A program made the position numbers and the translations under genes. From NCBI GenBank assembly GCA_017517385.1, contig JAFWZG010000051.1, positions 1 to 44,426 on the forward strand: DNA of 44,426 nucleotides, written 5' to 3'. Positions 26,148-35,361 of the stretch are shown in pieces. Numbering within the stretch: position 1 is the stretch's first letter; every line of letters begins with the position of its first letter. Origin of the DNA: Akkermansia sp. Its GTDB lineage: Bacteria > Verrucomicrobiota > Verrucomicrobiia > Verrucomicrobiales > Akkermansiaceae. The notes beneath the pieces are model-generated. The model saw nothing but the letters and a program-made list of their open reading frames with translations. It searched no databases and had not been told where the DNA came from.

Positions 26148-27011
26148 TTAGTTTGCGGCCTGAATGCTGATGAGTTTCAGCGTGTTTCCGGATTCCACCA
26201 CGACATTAATCTGCGACTGTCGCTCTGAAACGATGAACTTGCCGCTCTTGAAGGGGACGAGAGTAGCACTGTTGCGGCCATTTGTCTGGCGATTCTGGCG
26301 AGTGCAGAGGCGGAATGATACCTGATCACCATGGTTGCCGGAGGTGTAGTGCCAAGAGTTGGACTCAGTCACGCCTTCATTCCGTTTGAAAACACCGATG
26401 GGGGCATTCTGAATATCGCTGAAGTTGCCGCTTGTTGACGTTTGAACGATGAGGGGGCGGGGGGACAGGTTAATCACATGCACACCTTTGGCCGGGAATT
26501 GAGCCTCATTCAGGAAGAATGTTTGGGGAGCGCGGGGGTTATCAGTCGGGATGACGATGCAGATGGACTTGCTGCCTGCGGTCTGAGGTACATTTACTGT
26601 GAGGTAAGGCTCGGGAAGTGCTGCTGCAGCCTGCTGGCCGCGGCGAGCGGGGCGGGCTGTACGTGCCGGGCGGGCGGCCGGAGTATCACCCTGATCTTGG
26701 GCGGCCTCGGCGGCGGGATCTTTATCGTAGAACTTAATTTCGCCACCGATAGGGCGGATACGCTGGCTGGGCACGCGGCTGGAGATGCGTACTCTCTTGA
26801 ACTCTTCACCGCTCTGGTAGTAGAGAGGGTTGGGCAGGCTGCCACCGTTCGGCGCGCAGATGACGAAACGTACGCCGGTGTTGGGTTCTTCCTGAGCGGC
26901 AGCGGCGGCTGCTGCACCGCGGGCCGCGCGGTTGGTTCGAGAGGATTGTGCAAATACAGGGGTAAATGCAAGAAGGGCTGTGAGAATAAGAGAAAGGGAT
27001 AAGTACTTCAT
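26148..27011 (-). CDS. Hypothetical exported protein, Ala/Arg-rich
   Basis: A 287-residue product with a clear signal peptide (about 1-21, ending VFAQSS). Residues 27-42 are an Ala-rich stretch and residues 105-130 an Ala/Arg/Pro-rich linker between two beta-rich parts (about 45-100 and 135-285). No family recognised. It is the first gene of a five-gene operon with its promoter at 27027-27055. A periplasmic or surface role is an inference from the signal peptide only. Confidence 0.7.
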   Translation of the reverse strand: MKYLSLSLILTALLAFTPVFAQSSRTNRAARGAAAAAAAQEEPNTGVRFVICAPNGGSLPNPLYYQSGEEFKRVRISSRVPSQRIRPIGGEIKFYDKDPAAEAAQDQGDTPAARPARTARPARRGQQAAAALPEPYLTVNVPQTAGSKSICIVIPTDNPRAPQTFFLNEAQFPAKGVHVINLSPRPLIVQTSTSGNFSDIQNAPIGVFKRNEGVTESNSWHYTSGNHGDQVSFRLCTRQNRQTNGRNSATLVPFKSGKFIVSERQSQINVVVESGNTLKLISIQAAN

Positions 27012-27026
27012 GTTAATAAAATTCGT

Positions 27027-27055
27027 ATTTTACTTGCTGAATTTACCACTATGAA
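27027..27055 (-). promoter_or_regulatory. Putative promoter of the five-gene operon
   Basis: On the minus strand TTCATA (27050-27055), 17-bp spacer, TAAAAT (27027-27032). The -35 is weak. Leader about eight bases. Confidence 0.45.
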
Positions 27056-27069
27056 CGTATGAGCGCAAG

Positions 27070-27105
27070 AAAAAAAACAGCCCGCGAATAAATTGTCCGC
27101 GGGCT
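27070..27105 (-). terminator. Rho-independent terminator after yggS
   Basis: AGCCCGCG (27079-27086) pairs with CGCGGGCT (27098-27105). On the minus strand the stem is followed by a run of eight T (27070-27077). It separates the yggS unit from the downstream five-gene operon. Confidence 0.88.
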
Positions 27106-27136
27106 TGTCTTTAAGCGATGTTTTTGCTTTGGGAAT

Positions 27137-27832
27137 TTAGTGCGTGGAGTAATCTCGTTTTCCGAAAATGGCTGAGCCTACTCGCACGATGGTGGCGCCT
27201 TCTTCCACTGCTACGCTGAAATCATGGCTCATTCCCATGGAGAGTTCTGGCAGGGGGAGCGGCCCTCGCTCTCTGAGGAGTTCTGCCAGCTTACGTAGGG
27301 CCACGAAGGCCGGGCGGGCGTCTTCTGCCTTTTCTGTGGGGGCGGGTATGCACATCAGTCCGCGTATTTCCAGATTTGGTAGCGCCGTCAGGGCGGCCCA
27401 TTCGTTCTGAATTCCTTCAGGGGTAAAGCCGTGTTTGCTTTCTTCGCCGTCCACGTTTACTTCCAGAAGAATGCGTGCTGTCATTTCCAGTTCTCCGGCA
27501 ATGCGCGAGATGGCTTCGGCCAGCTTCAGGCTATCCACTGCCTGAATGAGAGTAACACCGGCTTGCAGCGCTTTGCGCACTTTATTGCGCTGAAGCGGGC
27601 CGATGATGTGCCACTCGCAGTCATGAGGCATGGTCGGGATTTTTTCCAGCGCTTCCTGCAGGCGGTTTTCGCCGAAGAGGCGCTGGCCATCTTCATAGGC
27701 TTGCATGATATCGCTCACCGGGAATGTTTTGCTGACGGCGAGAAGGGTAACGCTGTCAGCGGGGCGTCCTGCACGCTGTGCGGCGGCGGCGATTTCGGTG
27801 CGAATTTCGCGCAGTTGGTTTTGGATGTACAT
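27137..27832 (-). CDS. yggS: Pyridoxal phosphate homeostasis protein
   Basis: A 231-residue single-domain PLP-binding protein, family YggS/PROSC. The Lys that holds PLP is K35 in LLAVSKTFP; other motifs are FGENRLQEALEKI, WHIIGPLQRNK and LSMGMSHDF, followed by RVGSAIFGKRD. It controls free PLP and so affects many amino acid enzymes. It follows the coiled-coil/TPR gene by 12 bases and is closed by a strong terminator, so it is the second gene of that operon. Confidence 0.95.
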   Translation of the reverse strand: MYIQNQLREIRTEIAAAAQRAGRPADSVTLLAVSKTFPVSDIMQAYEDGQRLFGENRLQEALEKIPTMPHDCEWHIIGPLQRNKVRKALQAGVTLIQAVDSLKLAEAISRIAGELEMTARILLEVNVDGEESKHGFTPEGIQNEWAALTALPNLEIRGLMCIPAPTEKAEDARPAFVALRKLAELLRERGPLPLPELSMGMSHDFSVAVEEGATIVRVGSAIFGKRDYSTH

Positions 27833-27844
27833 GGTGGTGGAAAA

Positions 27845-30394
27845 TCAGTCTCTACGATTGCGGTTGCGGCGTCTTGGGCGCTGATTGCGTTCCTGCTCGT
27901 TATTTTGTTCTGCGGCGGTATTGCGGATATCATCAGTACCGCGGGTGCGAACTCGGCGGGACAAGGGGTGCCTGTGGCGGAGGCGAACGCGGTGGCGATA
28001 TCCACCTGCATTCGTGCGGACTCGTACGGAGGAGTAGCGGCGTTCTATAGCGCCGGGGCGGCCTGCACCGGAGGGAGTGGGTGCCGCGGGAATTCTGCGT
28101 GATTGGCGGCGTTCTATTTCCTCAGCCACGTTTTGTGATGCTGGCTGTCTGGAATCATCTGAGTTTTCAGGAGTTGCCGTGGTAGTTTCGGCCTGTTCTT
28201 GGGGCTGAGAAGTGGCGGTTGTTACTTCCGAGGAGGAGGGGGTGCCGGTAGTTTCAGGTTCTGCATTGTCTGCAATGATTCGCTGTACTTCTTCGTCCTC
28301 AGCGCGAAGTCTGGCGGCTTCTTCCTCCGGGTGTACGTCTGCCACGAGGTCAGCTCCCGGAGTTTTGGCGGCATCCGGGTGGGTGCGAAGGAAGTTCTCA
28401 AACTCGGGGTCCGGTTCGGCACCGCTCTGGATAGCGCGGTCGTAAGCGCGGGCGGCGTCTGCAATGTTGCCCGCCTCTGCGTACAGGCGCGACATGTTGT
28501 AGTGAGCATCATGCAGGTTTGGCTGCAGCTTCACGGAGGCGGCGAAGTGGGTAAGCGCTTCGCGGGTGCGCCCGCTGATGGCCTCAATGTTGGCGAGGTA
28601 GAAGAAAGCTTCTGCGTTAGCCGGGTCCAGCTCAATGGTACGTGTGAACATACGCTCGGCTTCATCCATGCGGTCCAAGCGGTAGTGGCAGATGCCGGAC
28701 AGGTAATAAGTGATGGGCAGTTCCGGTGCTAAGCGGGTGGCTCGGGTGAGGAACTCCGTGGCTTCTTCACATTTGTTGCGATACAGCAGGATGGTGCCCA
28801 AGTTCACAAGACCCGGTACGTGATCCGGCTGGAACTCGTACAGGGTGCGGTATAACTGTTCGGCGGAAGTGTAGCGGGCGCGGGAGAATGCTTTATCCGC
28901 CAGATTGGCGAGTGTCTGGATTTCGAGGCTGCGGCGCACAGCGTTGGTGCCGTCCGCGTCCTGCTCGGTGGAAGCGGCTCCACTGCGAATGGACTCCACT
29001 AATCTTCGCTCGCTATCCGTCAGTTCTAGTCTGCTTTCCTGGTCTAGCCGTTCCAGTTCTGCCACGACGTTGCCATCCCCCTGCCTAATCTGCTGGTAGG
29101 TTTCAATGAGGAGTCGGCGGCCTTCCTCTTGCATCTGGATAGTGCGGCGCTGTTTGGCAATAACTTCACGCAGAATGCGGTTTTCCTCAGCTATGGCGGG
29201 ATCCACTTCCGGTGCCTCTGCAGAGCTGTTCAGCTCAGCTTCCAGGTTATTAAGTCTTTCAGTGAGCTCGGAGATGCGGCGGCGGTAGCCGCGGTTTTCA
29301 TCATAGACGAGGCTCATTTGTTCACGCAGGTCATTCACTTCAGAACGAGCTTCCGTGAGCTGCTGGGTGAGAACGTCCGTGGCGTCCGAGTTTCCGGCAA
29401 TTTGTGCTTCTAGGGCTTCCACCCTAGCGCGTGCTGCATTTAGCTGTTCTGCGAGGGTGAGGTTCTGGTCCAGCAGTGCGCGTGTCTTTTCAGGGCTGTT
29501 TAACTCCACGATGGCGCGCAGCTGCTCGTTTTCGGCGCGCAGCTGGTCACGCTCACGGGTGACACGTTCGAGTTCTGCTCGGGTTTGGCTGAGCTGGCTG
29601 GCGAGTTCATTGGCACGAGCTTCTGCCTCTTCTCTGGCGCGTTCTGACTTGCGGAGACGGTCCTCAGCCTCAGCAAGACGGCGAGCGAAGGACTCCACTA
29701 CTTCGTTATTCAGCCTGCGTTCCTCGGTGACTTCTCTGAGGAGGGTTTCATAGCGCTCGCGGTATTCTTGTTGTTCTCGGCGGGCTGTGATGAGTTCCTG
29801 CTGGGTCTGGCGATATCGCTCGCTGAGGTCCAGAATGCTTCTGGCCATGTTGCTGCACTCAGCACGGAGGCGGGAGAGTTCTTCTCGCAGCTCGCGATCG
29901 GTGGCGTTAGCATCCGGTATTCCGGAGGGGGAGATGCCTTCTCTCGCGTTTGCGTTGGCTTGTATACCCGGTAGGTCTATATTCACTTCCTGAGGCACCG
30001 GGCGGCCGGGCTGGCGACCTGTCGGAATGGGCGCCCGTGCGGCCGCTTCCTCATAGCTCTTGATGTGGGTTGCAATCTGCTGCCTCAGGTGGTTCATCAT
30101 GCTGGTTTTCCACTGAGGGTGGTCACGCACGATGATGGCCATGATGCGCTCGGCGCGTCTGGCTTTGGTGAGGGCTTGATTATAGTTACCTCTCTCTGCT
30201 TCTCTGGCGGCATCTGTTCGCAGGCCATAGGCTACCAGTAGGGCCTCTGCGGGATCCTGTGGTACTCTGTTGCGGGGGCCTGCTGTTACGGTGCCCGGAC
30301 GGGGCGTGTTTGTGGTCTGGGCCCATAAGGTGCTGCTGCTCAGCAGGGTTATGCCGCTGAGAGCTAGAATGGTATATGTAGTGAGAGGAGACAT
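27845..30394 (-). CDS. Exported coiled-coil and TPR protein with basic tail
   Basis: An 849-residue product with a signal peptide (about 1-25, ending LWAQTT). It holds a helical N-terminal part, a long coiled coil rich in Glu, Arg and Leu (about residues 155-430) and at least four TPR units (about 490-660), then an acidic low-complexity stretch and a strongly basic, Arg/Asn-rich end (RRRNRNRRD). TPRs and coiled coils bind other proteins, so a periplasmic scaffold is likely, but no partner is known. yggS follows on the same strand 12 bases downstream. A weak promoter lies at 30411-30438. Confidence 0.82.
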   Translation of the reverse strand: MSPLTTYTILALSGITLLSSSTLWAQTTNTPRPGTVTAGPRNRVPQDPAEALLVAYGLRTDAAREAERGNYNQALTKARRAERIMAIIVRDHPQWKTSMMNHLRQQIATHIKSYEEAAARAPIPTGRQPGRPVPQEVNIDLPGIQANANAREGISPSGIPDANATDRELREELSRLRAECSNMARSILDLSERYRQTQQELITARREQQEYRERYETLLREVTEERRLNNEVVESFARRLAEAEDRLRKSERAREEAEARANELASQLSQTRAELERVTRERDQLRAENEQLRAIVELNSPEKTRALLDQNLTLAEQLNAARARVEALEAQIAGNSDATDVLTQQLTEARSEVNDLREQMSLVYDENRGYRRRISELTERLNNLEAELNSSAEAPEVDPAIAEENRILREVIAKQRRTIQMQEEGRRLLIETYQQIRQGDGNVVAELERLDQESRLELTDSERRLVESIRSGAASTEQDADGTNAVRRSLEIQTLANLADKAFSRARYTSAEQLYRTLYEFQPDHVPGLVNLGTILLYRNKCEEATEFLTRATRLAPELPITYYLSGICHYRLDRMDEAERMFTRTIELDPANAEAFFYLANIEAISGRTREALTHFAASVKLQPNLHDAHYNMSRLYAEAGNIADAARAYDRAIQSGAEPDPEFENFLRTHPDAAKTPGADLVADVHPEEEAARLRAEDEEVQRIIADNAEPETTGTPSSSEVTTATSQPQEQAETTTATPENSDDSRQPASQNVAEEIERRQSRRIPAAPTPSGAGRPGAIERRYSSVRVRTNAGGYRHRVRLRHRHPLSRRVRTRGTDDIRNTAAEQNNEQERNQRPRRRNRNRRD

Positions 30395-30410
30395 GAAATG
30401 AGCTTCCCAT

Positions 30411-30438
30411 ATGGTAGCTTATTCTCATGGTAAAGCAA
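30411..30438 (-). promoter_or_regulatory. Putative promoter of the coiled-coil/TPR-yggS unit
   Basis: On the minus strand TTGCTT (30433-30438), 16-bp spacer, TACCAT (30411-30416), with about 9 bases of leader. Divergent from the SNF2 promoter. Confidence 0.4.
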
Positions 30439-30547
30439 GCAGGAATTGTGTCACATTTGGTCATGGCTTTTTGTGCTTTGGGGGATGCCGAGGAGCGTTC
30501 CGAGATGAAAAAAAGATCATATTTTACCACTGTGTCATGGTAGGAGC

Positions 30548-30576
30548 TTGCCAGCCGGGGGCTTAGCCGCTAGAAT
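30548..30576 (+). promoter_or_regulatory. Promoter of the SNF2 gene, abutting the start codon
   Basis: TTGCCA (30548-30553), 17-bp spacer, TAGAAT (30571-30576), then six bases to the GTG at 30583. The predicted transcription start is the G of GTG or within a base of it. Confidence 0.65.
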
Positions 30577-30582
30577 GGTGGC

Positions 30583-33249
30583 GTGCATATCACACTAACT
30601 AAGTCCGCGGGGCGCCTTGTGCTCACGCCGGCCGGGGTTCAGCCACGGCTGGAGCGCGCGTTTGCTGCATCTGCCGGGCGTGGTATGCTGGATTTACTGC
30701 GCTATGGGCTGCCTCCGGGGGCGGCACCTGTGCTGGCTTGGCTGAGGGAGCAGGCCCGTGAGCGTATGATGCTGTACTTGCGTACTCTCCGCCGTGGGGA
30801 GGAGCCTGTCGTGGTATTCCGCACTTCTTCGGCTCAGGCCGGTGCTTTGCTGGAGGCTATGCCACCGGTGGAGGGTGAGGCGGTGAGCGGTGGGGATGTG
30901 ATGGGCTGGCTGGAGAGTTTGGAACCGGCACTAGCTTGGCTGGCTGACAGGGAATGCTGTACTCCGGAGAGCTGGCTATGCCGTTTAGGCGAAGGCTGGC
31001 AGCAGCTGGGGATGCTCTGTTTCCATTTGGCGGAGAATGCCGGCGAGGCGGCGGACAGCGCGCCGTTCGCTTTTCTTGCTACCTTTGTGCACAAGGTGGG
31101 GCAGGATGGCCGCGCTCGCCATGCACCACTGGGGATGGCGGCTCGACTTCTGGCGGCGGATTCTGCGGCTTTGTTGGATTTGCTTCGGCCATTGCGACAG
31201 GTGGCTGGGCAGAGCCCGTTTTTTGCGGAGTTGATTAACTCGCAAGCGGTGTATAAGCCCTGTGGGTGGAGTGCTCGTCAGGCTCACGCATATTTGGAGG
31301 CCTTGCCGCTGCTGGAGGCAGCGGGGATTGAGACTCGCATGGTGAACTTGTGGAAGACCCAGCCTCCGCGCGTGGAGCTGGAGGTGCGGCTGGATGTGGC
31401 AGAGCCCGGTGCCGGAAAGCCGGATGCCGCACCTTCGGTGAATGTTAACTCCCTGCTGCGCTTTTTCCCTCGCGTGGTGTTGGGGGATTATAATCTTACG
31501 GATGAAGAGCTGGAGCAGTTGCTGGCCGGTGATGATGACGGGCTGGTGCGATTCCGCGGTGAGTGGGTGCGGTTGGACCGCGATAAGCTTAAAAATCTGC
31601 TGGAGAGCTGGCGGCAGGCTATGAAAATGGCAGCGGGTGGTATTCCTTTGCTGGTCGGGTTGCGCTACTTGCTGGGCAAACGCAGTGAGGCGCTTCCTCA
31701 GTTGCCCCTGCCGGAGGATGGTATGCGGGCCGTGGCAGGTGCTCGGTTGGCGCTGGCTCTTTCTAATCTTCAGTTCGGAAATGTGGCGCCGAGTCTTCCT
31801 CAACCATTGGCGGATACACTGCGCCATTATCAGATGGACGGCGTGCGCTTCCTTCTGAACGTCACGGAGGCGGGGTTCGGTGCTTGTTTGGCGGATGATA
31901 TGGGGCTTGGGAAGACACTGCAGGTCATCAGCTGGCTTACGCACGTGGCCGGTGCCGGAGTGCTGGGCGAGGGGAAGGGGGCTGCGCTTATCGTTGCGCC
32001 GGCTTCCTTGCTGATGAACTGGCAGGAGGAACTACGCCGTTTCGCACCACAACTGCAGGTGGTCGTGCTGCATCCTTATGCGCTGAATAGGCAGAATGCG
32101 GATTATTTGCGCACGAATCCGGCTTGGTTGATGCGGCGCGCTCATGTGGCTCTCACCACATACGGAATTGCCACTCGTAATGAACTGCTGGCTCGCTGTG
32201 AGTATCCTGCTTTGGTGCTGGATGAGGCCCAGGCTATCAAAAATGCGGATTCTCAGCGTACTCGCGCTATTTGTCGCCTGAGCAGCCCACGGCGTGTGGC
32301 GCTTACCGGTACGCCGGTGGAGAACTCTCTTTCTGAGCTGAGAAGCCTCTTTGAATTCCTGAATCCCGGGCTTTTGGGAACTGAGAAGGAGTTTAATTCA
32401 TTAGTGCAGAGCATGGGCTGCGATTATACTCCGCTGCGCCGCCTTGTGCGCCCCTTTATGCTGCGCCGTTTGAAGAGTGATCCTGCTTTGTTGCCTGAGT
32501 TGCCGCCTAAAACGGAGGTGGCTGCTTGGTGTCATCTCACCCCGGAGCAGGCCCGCCTGTATGCCGGGGAGGTAGAAAATCTCCGTGCTGTCATTACTGA
32601 GCCGGACCCGCAAACGCGCCTCACGCTTGTGCTGCCTATTCTGGGGCGGTTGAAGCAAATCTGCAATCATCCTGCTCAGTACCGCGGGGAAACGTGGTTT
32701 GAGCCTGCTGCCGGTGGTAAGTTTGAACGCTTGGGGCAACTGGCGCGCAGCATAGCCGCTGCGGGGGATTGCTGTCTTGTGTTCACTCAGTACCGCAGTA
32801 TGATAGACCCCATTCATGAGTATCTGACTGATATTTTCGGCGCTCCGGGGCTGATGCTGCATGGTGGTACCCCTATAGCGGAGCGTCAGCAGCTTGTGGC
32901 TGCTTTTCAGGCTCCGGGTGGCCCACGATTTTTCGTGCTTTCGCTGAAGGCGGCCGGTACGGGGCTGACGCTCACACGCGCTCGGCATGTCATTCACTTT
33001 GACCGCTGGTGGAACCCTGCCGTGGAAAATCAGGCCAGCGATCGCGTTTACCGCCTTGGGCAGACTCAGCCCGTGCTGATTCATCCTCTCATCTGCCGTG
33101 GCACTATTGAGGAAAATATCCACAATATGCTCACGCGCAAGAGTGCTATGGCTGATAGACTGCTCTCCGGTGGGCTGGAGAAGCTGCTGTTGCACCTCAG
33201 CCCTCAGGAGTTGTTAGCGGCTGTGGGGGCTACGCCGCAAGATGAGTAG
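30583..33249 (+). CDS. SNF2-family DNA-dependent ATPase/helicase
   Basis: An 888-residue superfamily 2 ATPase of the SNF2 type. The N-terminal 400 residues are a less conserved helicase-associated region. The ATPase core has DDMGLGKTLQVI (Walker A) near 440, DEAQAIKN near 547, TGTPVEN near 580 and the second RecA domain with FTQYRSMIDP, then HFDRWWNPAVENQASDR and YRLGQTQPV. No SWIM-type zinc finger is seen. Bacterial relatives are thought to remodel protein-DNA complexes; the target is unknown. Start is a GTG, chosen because no in-frame ATG is near and a promoter ends six bases before it. Confidence 0.92.
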   Translation: MHITLTKSAGRLVLTPAGVQPRLERAFAASAGRGMLDLLRYGLPPGAAPVLAWLREQARERMMLYLRTLRRGEEPVVVFRTSSAQAGALLEAMPPVEGEAVSGGDVMGWLESLEPALAWLADRECCTPESWLCRLGEGWQQLGMLCFHLAENAGEAADSAPFAFLATFVHKVGQDGRARHAPLGMAARLLAADSAALLDLLRPLRQVAGQSPFFAELINSQAVYKPCGWSARQAHAYLEALPLLEAAGIETRMVNLWKTQPPRVELEVRLDVAEPGAGKPDAAPSVNVNSLLRFFPRVVLGDYNLTDEELEQLLAGDDDGLVRFRGEWVRLDRDKLKNLLESWRQAMKMAAGGIPLLVGLRYLLGKRSEALPQLPLPEDGMRAVAGARLALALSNLQFGNVAPSLPQPLADTLRHYQMDGVRFLLNVTEAGFGACLADDMGLGKTLQVISWLTHVAGAGVLGEGKGAALIVAPASLLMNWQEELRRFAPQLQVVVLHPYALNRQNADYLRTNPAWLMRRAHVALTTYGIATRNELLARCEYPALVLDEAQAIKNADSQRTRAICRLSSPRRVALTGTPVENSLSELRSLFEFLNPGLLGTEKEFNSLVQSMGCDYTPLRRLVRPFMLRRLKSDPALLPELPPKTEVAAWCHLTPEQARLYAGEVENLRAVITEPDPQTRLTLVLPILGRLKQICNHPAQYRGETWFEPAAGGKFERLGQLARSIAAAGDCCLVFTQYRSMIDPIHEYLTDIFGAPGLMLHGGTPIAERQQLVAAFQAPGGPRFFVLSLKAAGTGLTLTRARHVIHFDRWWNPAVENQASDRVYRLGQTQPVLIHPLICRGTIEENIHNMLTRKSAMADRLLSGGLEKLLLHLSPQELLAAVGATPQDE

Positions 33250-33253
33250 TAGC

Positions 33254-33544
33254 TTATTTTTTGCAGAGTAAGTAAAAGCTGATAGCCAGCAGCAGCCCAA
33301 CGAACAGGCTCCAGAAACTTACTTTTTCTTCCGCGATGTGCCAGTAATAACGCTTGATGATGAGGCCTCGCACTACTTGCCACAGGAAGAATATGCCCAT
33401 CATCAGGCCGCTCATTACCTCAAATATATCATTCATCCACGAGGCCAGTAGTACCAGCGCTATGCCAAGCAGTAACACATAGCAGCCTTTCTCCCACGGA
33501 AAAAAGCTTTTTTCATCATCCGGGAATTTGGGGGCGGGGGCCAT
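33254..33544 (-). CDS. Small membrane protein downstream of the Kef-type transporter
   Basis: A 96-residue product with three hydrophobic segments at about residues 20-37, 42-60 and 75-93. No family recognised. It starts five bases after the antiporter stop codon, so it is co-transcribed with it and could be an accessory subunit; this is inferred from position only. Confidence 0.65.
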   Translation of the reverse strand: MAPAPKFPDDEKSFFPWEKGCYVLLLGIALVLLASWMNDIFEVMSGLMMGIFFLWQVVRGLIIKRYYWHIAEEKVSFWSLFVGLLLAISFYLLCKK

Positions 33545-33549
33545 GAGTG

Positions 33550-35250
33550 TCAGACGCTAGGCTGGGTGGGAGGCTCGCCGGCGAGGCGGCGTTGATTTTC
33601 GAGGCGTTCGCGCGCTACTTGCTCTTCCGTAGCTCCGAGTGAGCGCAGGGTGTGAGTGGCCATGGAGAGCGCCACTTCTTCCTCGCCGGAGAAGACGGTT
33701 TCCGCGCCTTGGCTGCGCAGGAGGCGAGCGTTGCGGATGTAGGTGGTGTAAGCCATGACGGAGATATTTGGGTTAATTCCGCGGGCGCTTTCTGCAATGT
33801 CATGAGCCGGAGCGGCCGCCGTGGTAATGATGATAGCTTTTGCGGTTTCTACACCGGCTATCTGTAGGATGTTGCGCAGGCGGGCGTCACCATGCAGTAC
33901 GGGAATTCCTTTTTCTGCCAGACGATTGACTGTATCTATATTCATTTCCAGCACCACGACTTCCAAATCATACTTGTGCAGGATGTCGCTCATGATTTCA
34001 CCGCAGGGGCCATAACCTACCACGATGATGCGGTGGCGCTCATCTGTGGCGGGCGGCACATTGCCAGCCACGTTTTTACGAGCACCCACACCCCGCTTCT
34101 CCAGCTTATCCGCAATTTTGGGAACGAAGCGGTAGAGGGCAGCGTTCAGGGTGATGGTGATGATAGCCACGCCGGTGATGACGTTGGCTGCGTAGGCCGG
34201 GAGCATGTGGTATTGCGTGGCGATGAGGGTGGCGAGGATGAAAGAGAATTCACCAATCTGGGAGAGGGAGGCCGCTGTCTTCATGGCCATGCGGAGCGGT
34301 TTGCCCAGCACGCGGATGATGATGAACGCCATGATGGGTTTCACGAGGAAGGCCACGGTGCAGGTGGCCAGTGCCAGCTGCCAGTGCTCCATCATTCCCA
34401 TGAAATCAAAGCCCATACCAACAGATACGAAGAAGAGCACGGCAAAGGCGTCCTTCATGGGCAGAGCATCACTCGCCGCTCTGCTTGCAAAGCGGCTTTG
34501 CCCCACCACCATGCCGGAAAGGAAGGCGCCGAACTCCATGCTCGCATCAAATACCTTTGCTGCCAGTACCGCGAAGCCCAGCGCAAAGACGAGTACCGCC
34601 AGCGTGAACAGCTCTCCTGAGGCGCTGCGGGATACATAGGTGAGCACTTTCTTGATGACTTTGCGCCCCAAGAAGGCTACGCAGAGCACGAGCAATGTGA
34701 GTTTGATGGCTGCACTGCCGAGAGCAGGCAGTAGCTCCTTGCCGCTTATCATCACGGGCAGCAGTACCAGCATGAGAATGGTGAAGATGTCTTCCACCAC
34801 CAGCCAGCCCAGTGCTGTGTGGCCGGTGGGTGTTTGGAGTAGGCGGTTGTCTCCCAGTACTCGGGTAAGTACCACAGTACTGCTCACACAGATGCAGAGG
34901 CCGAACATGATACAGTTAATCCAGTGAGATTCTCCGCCGAAGGTGTGGAAAGCCAGAGCTCCCATGCCGGTGCTGGTTGCCATGCAGACGAGGGCTCCCG
35001 GCACAGCCACTTTCTGTACGGCCAGAAGGTCTTTGATGTGGAACTGAAGCCCTACACCGAACAGCAGTAGAATGACACCCAGATGCGAAAAGTCCTCCAC
35101 TATTTCACTGTCTACCGGCTCGCCCCACCACGGCTGTGCCGCAAGAATGCCCGCTATCAGGTAACCAACCAGCGGGGAAAGCTTCAGTTTGTGGGCCAGA
35201 ATTCCCAGCCCCAGCGCTACGGTGAGTCCTATGACCAGTGCGTGTATCAT
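33550..35250 (-). CDS. Kef/YbaL-type cation:proton antiporter with TrkA-N domain
   Basis: Inner-membrane antiporter of about 566 residues. The CPA2 domain (about residues 1-380) has a dozen hydrophobic segments and begins MIHALVIGLTVALGLGI. A cytosolic RCK/TrkA-N domain (about 400-530) with VVGYGPCGEIM binds a nucleotide and gates the channel. The protein probably exports K+ in exchange for H+; glutathione control as in KefB/C cannot be inferred. I start at the ATG at 35250: a GTG at 35286 is in frame but lies before the predicted transcription start. A promoter is at 35277-35306, and a small membrane-protein gene follows. Confidence 0.9.
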   Translation of the reverse strand: MIHALVIGLTVALGLGILAHKLKLSPLVGYLIAGILAAQPWWGEPVDSEIVEDFSHLGVILLLFGVGLQFHIKDLLAVQKVAVPGALVCMATSTGMGALAFHTFGGESHWINCIMFGLCICVSSTVVLTRVLGDNRLLQTPTGHTALGWLVVEDIFTILMLVLLPVMISGKELLPALGSAAIKLTLLVLCVAFLGRKVIKKVLTYVSRSASGELFTLAVLVFALGFAVLAAKVFDASMEFGAFLSGMVVGQSRFASRAASDALPMKDAFAVLFFVSVGMGFDFMGMMEHWQLALATCTVAFLVKPIMAFIIIRVLGKPLRMAMKTAASLSQIGEFSFILATLIATQYHMLPAYAANVITGVAIITITLNAALYRFVPKIADKLEKRGVGARKNVAGNVPPATDERHRIIVVGYGPCGEIMSDILHKYDLEVVVLEMNIDTVNRLAEKGIPVLHGDARLRNILQIAGVETAKAIIITTAAAPAHDIAESARGINPNISVMAYTTYIRNARLLRSQGAETVFSGEEEVALSMATHTLRSLGATEEQVARERLENQRRLAGEPPTQPSV

Positions 35251-35276
35251 AATGCAGAGGAGGTTTAGCGCCGCAC

Positions 35277-35306
35277 ATTTTATCACTTCGCTCTATATCC
35301 TGGCAA
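35277..35306 (-). promoter_or_regulatory. Promoter of the Kef-type transporter gene
   Basis: On the minus strand TTGCCA (35301-35306), 18-bp spacer, TAAAAT (35277-35282). The leader is about 20 bases. Confidence 0.6.
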
Positions 35307-35316
35307 GCCGGAAATT

Positions 35317-35337
35317 GATAAAAGTCTCGCTTTTATC
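35317..35337. promoter_or_regulatory. Inverted repeat, possible operator
   Basis: GATAAAAG and CTTTTATC form a perfect 8-bp inverted repeat with a five-base centre, in the short divergent region between the antiporter and ankyrin genes and over the -35 zone of the latter. It fits a dimeric regulator site; no regulator is known. Confidence 0.4.
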
Positions 35338-35349
35338 TGAGGAATGTAC

Positions 35350-35355
35350 TACAAT
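35350..35355 (+). promoter_or_regulatory. -10 element of the first ankyrin gene
   Basis: TACAAT six bases before the ATG at 35362; the -35 region is poor, so an activator may be needed. It rules out an upstream in-frame ATG at 35344. Confidence 0.5.
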
Positions 35356-35361
35356 ACGCGC

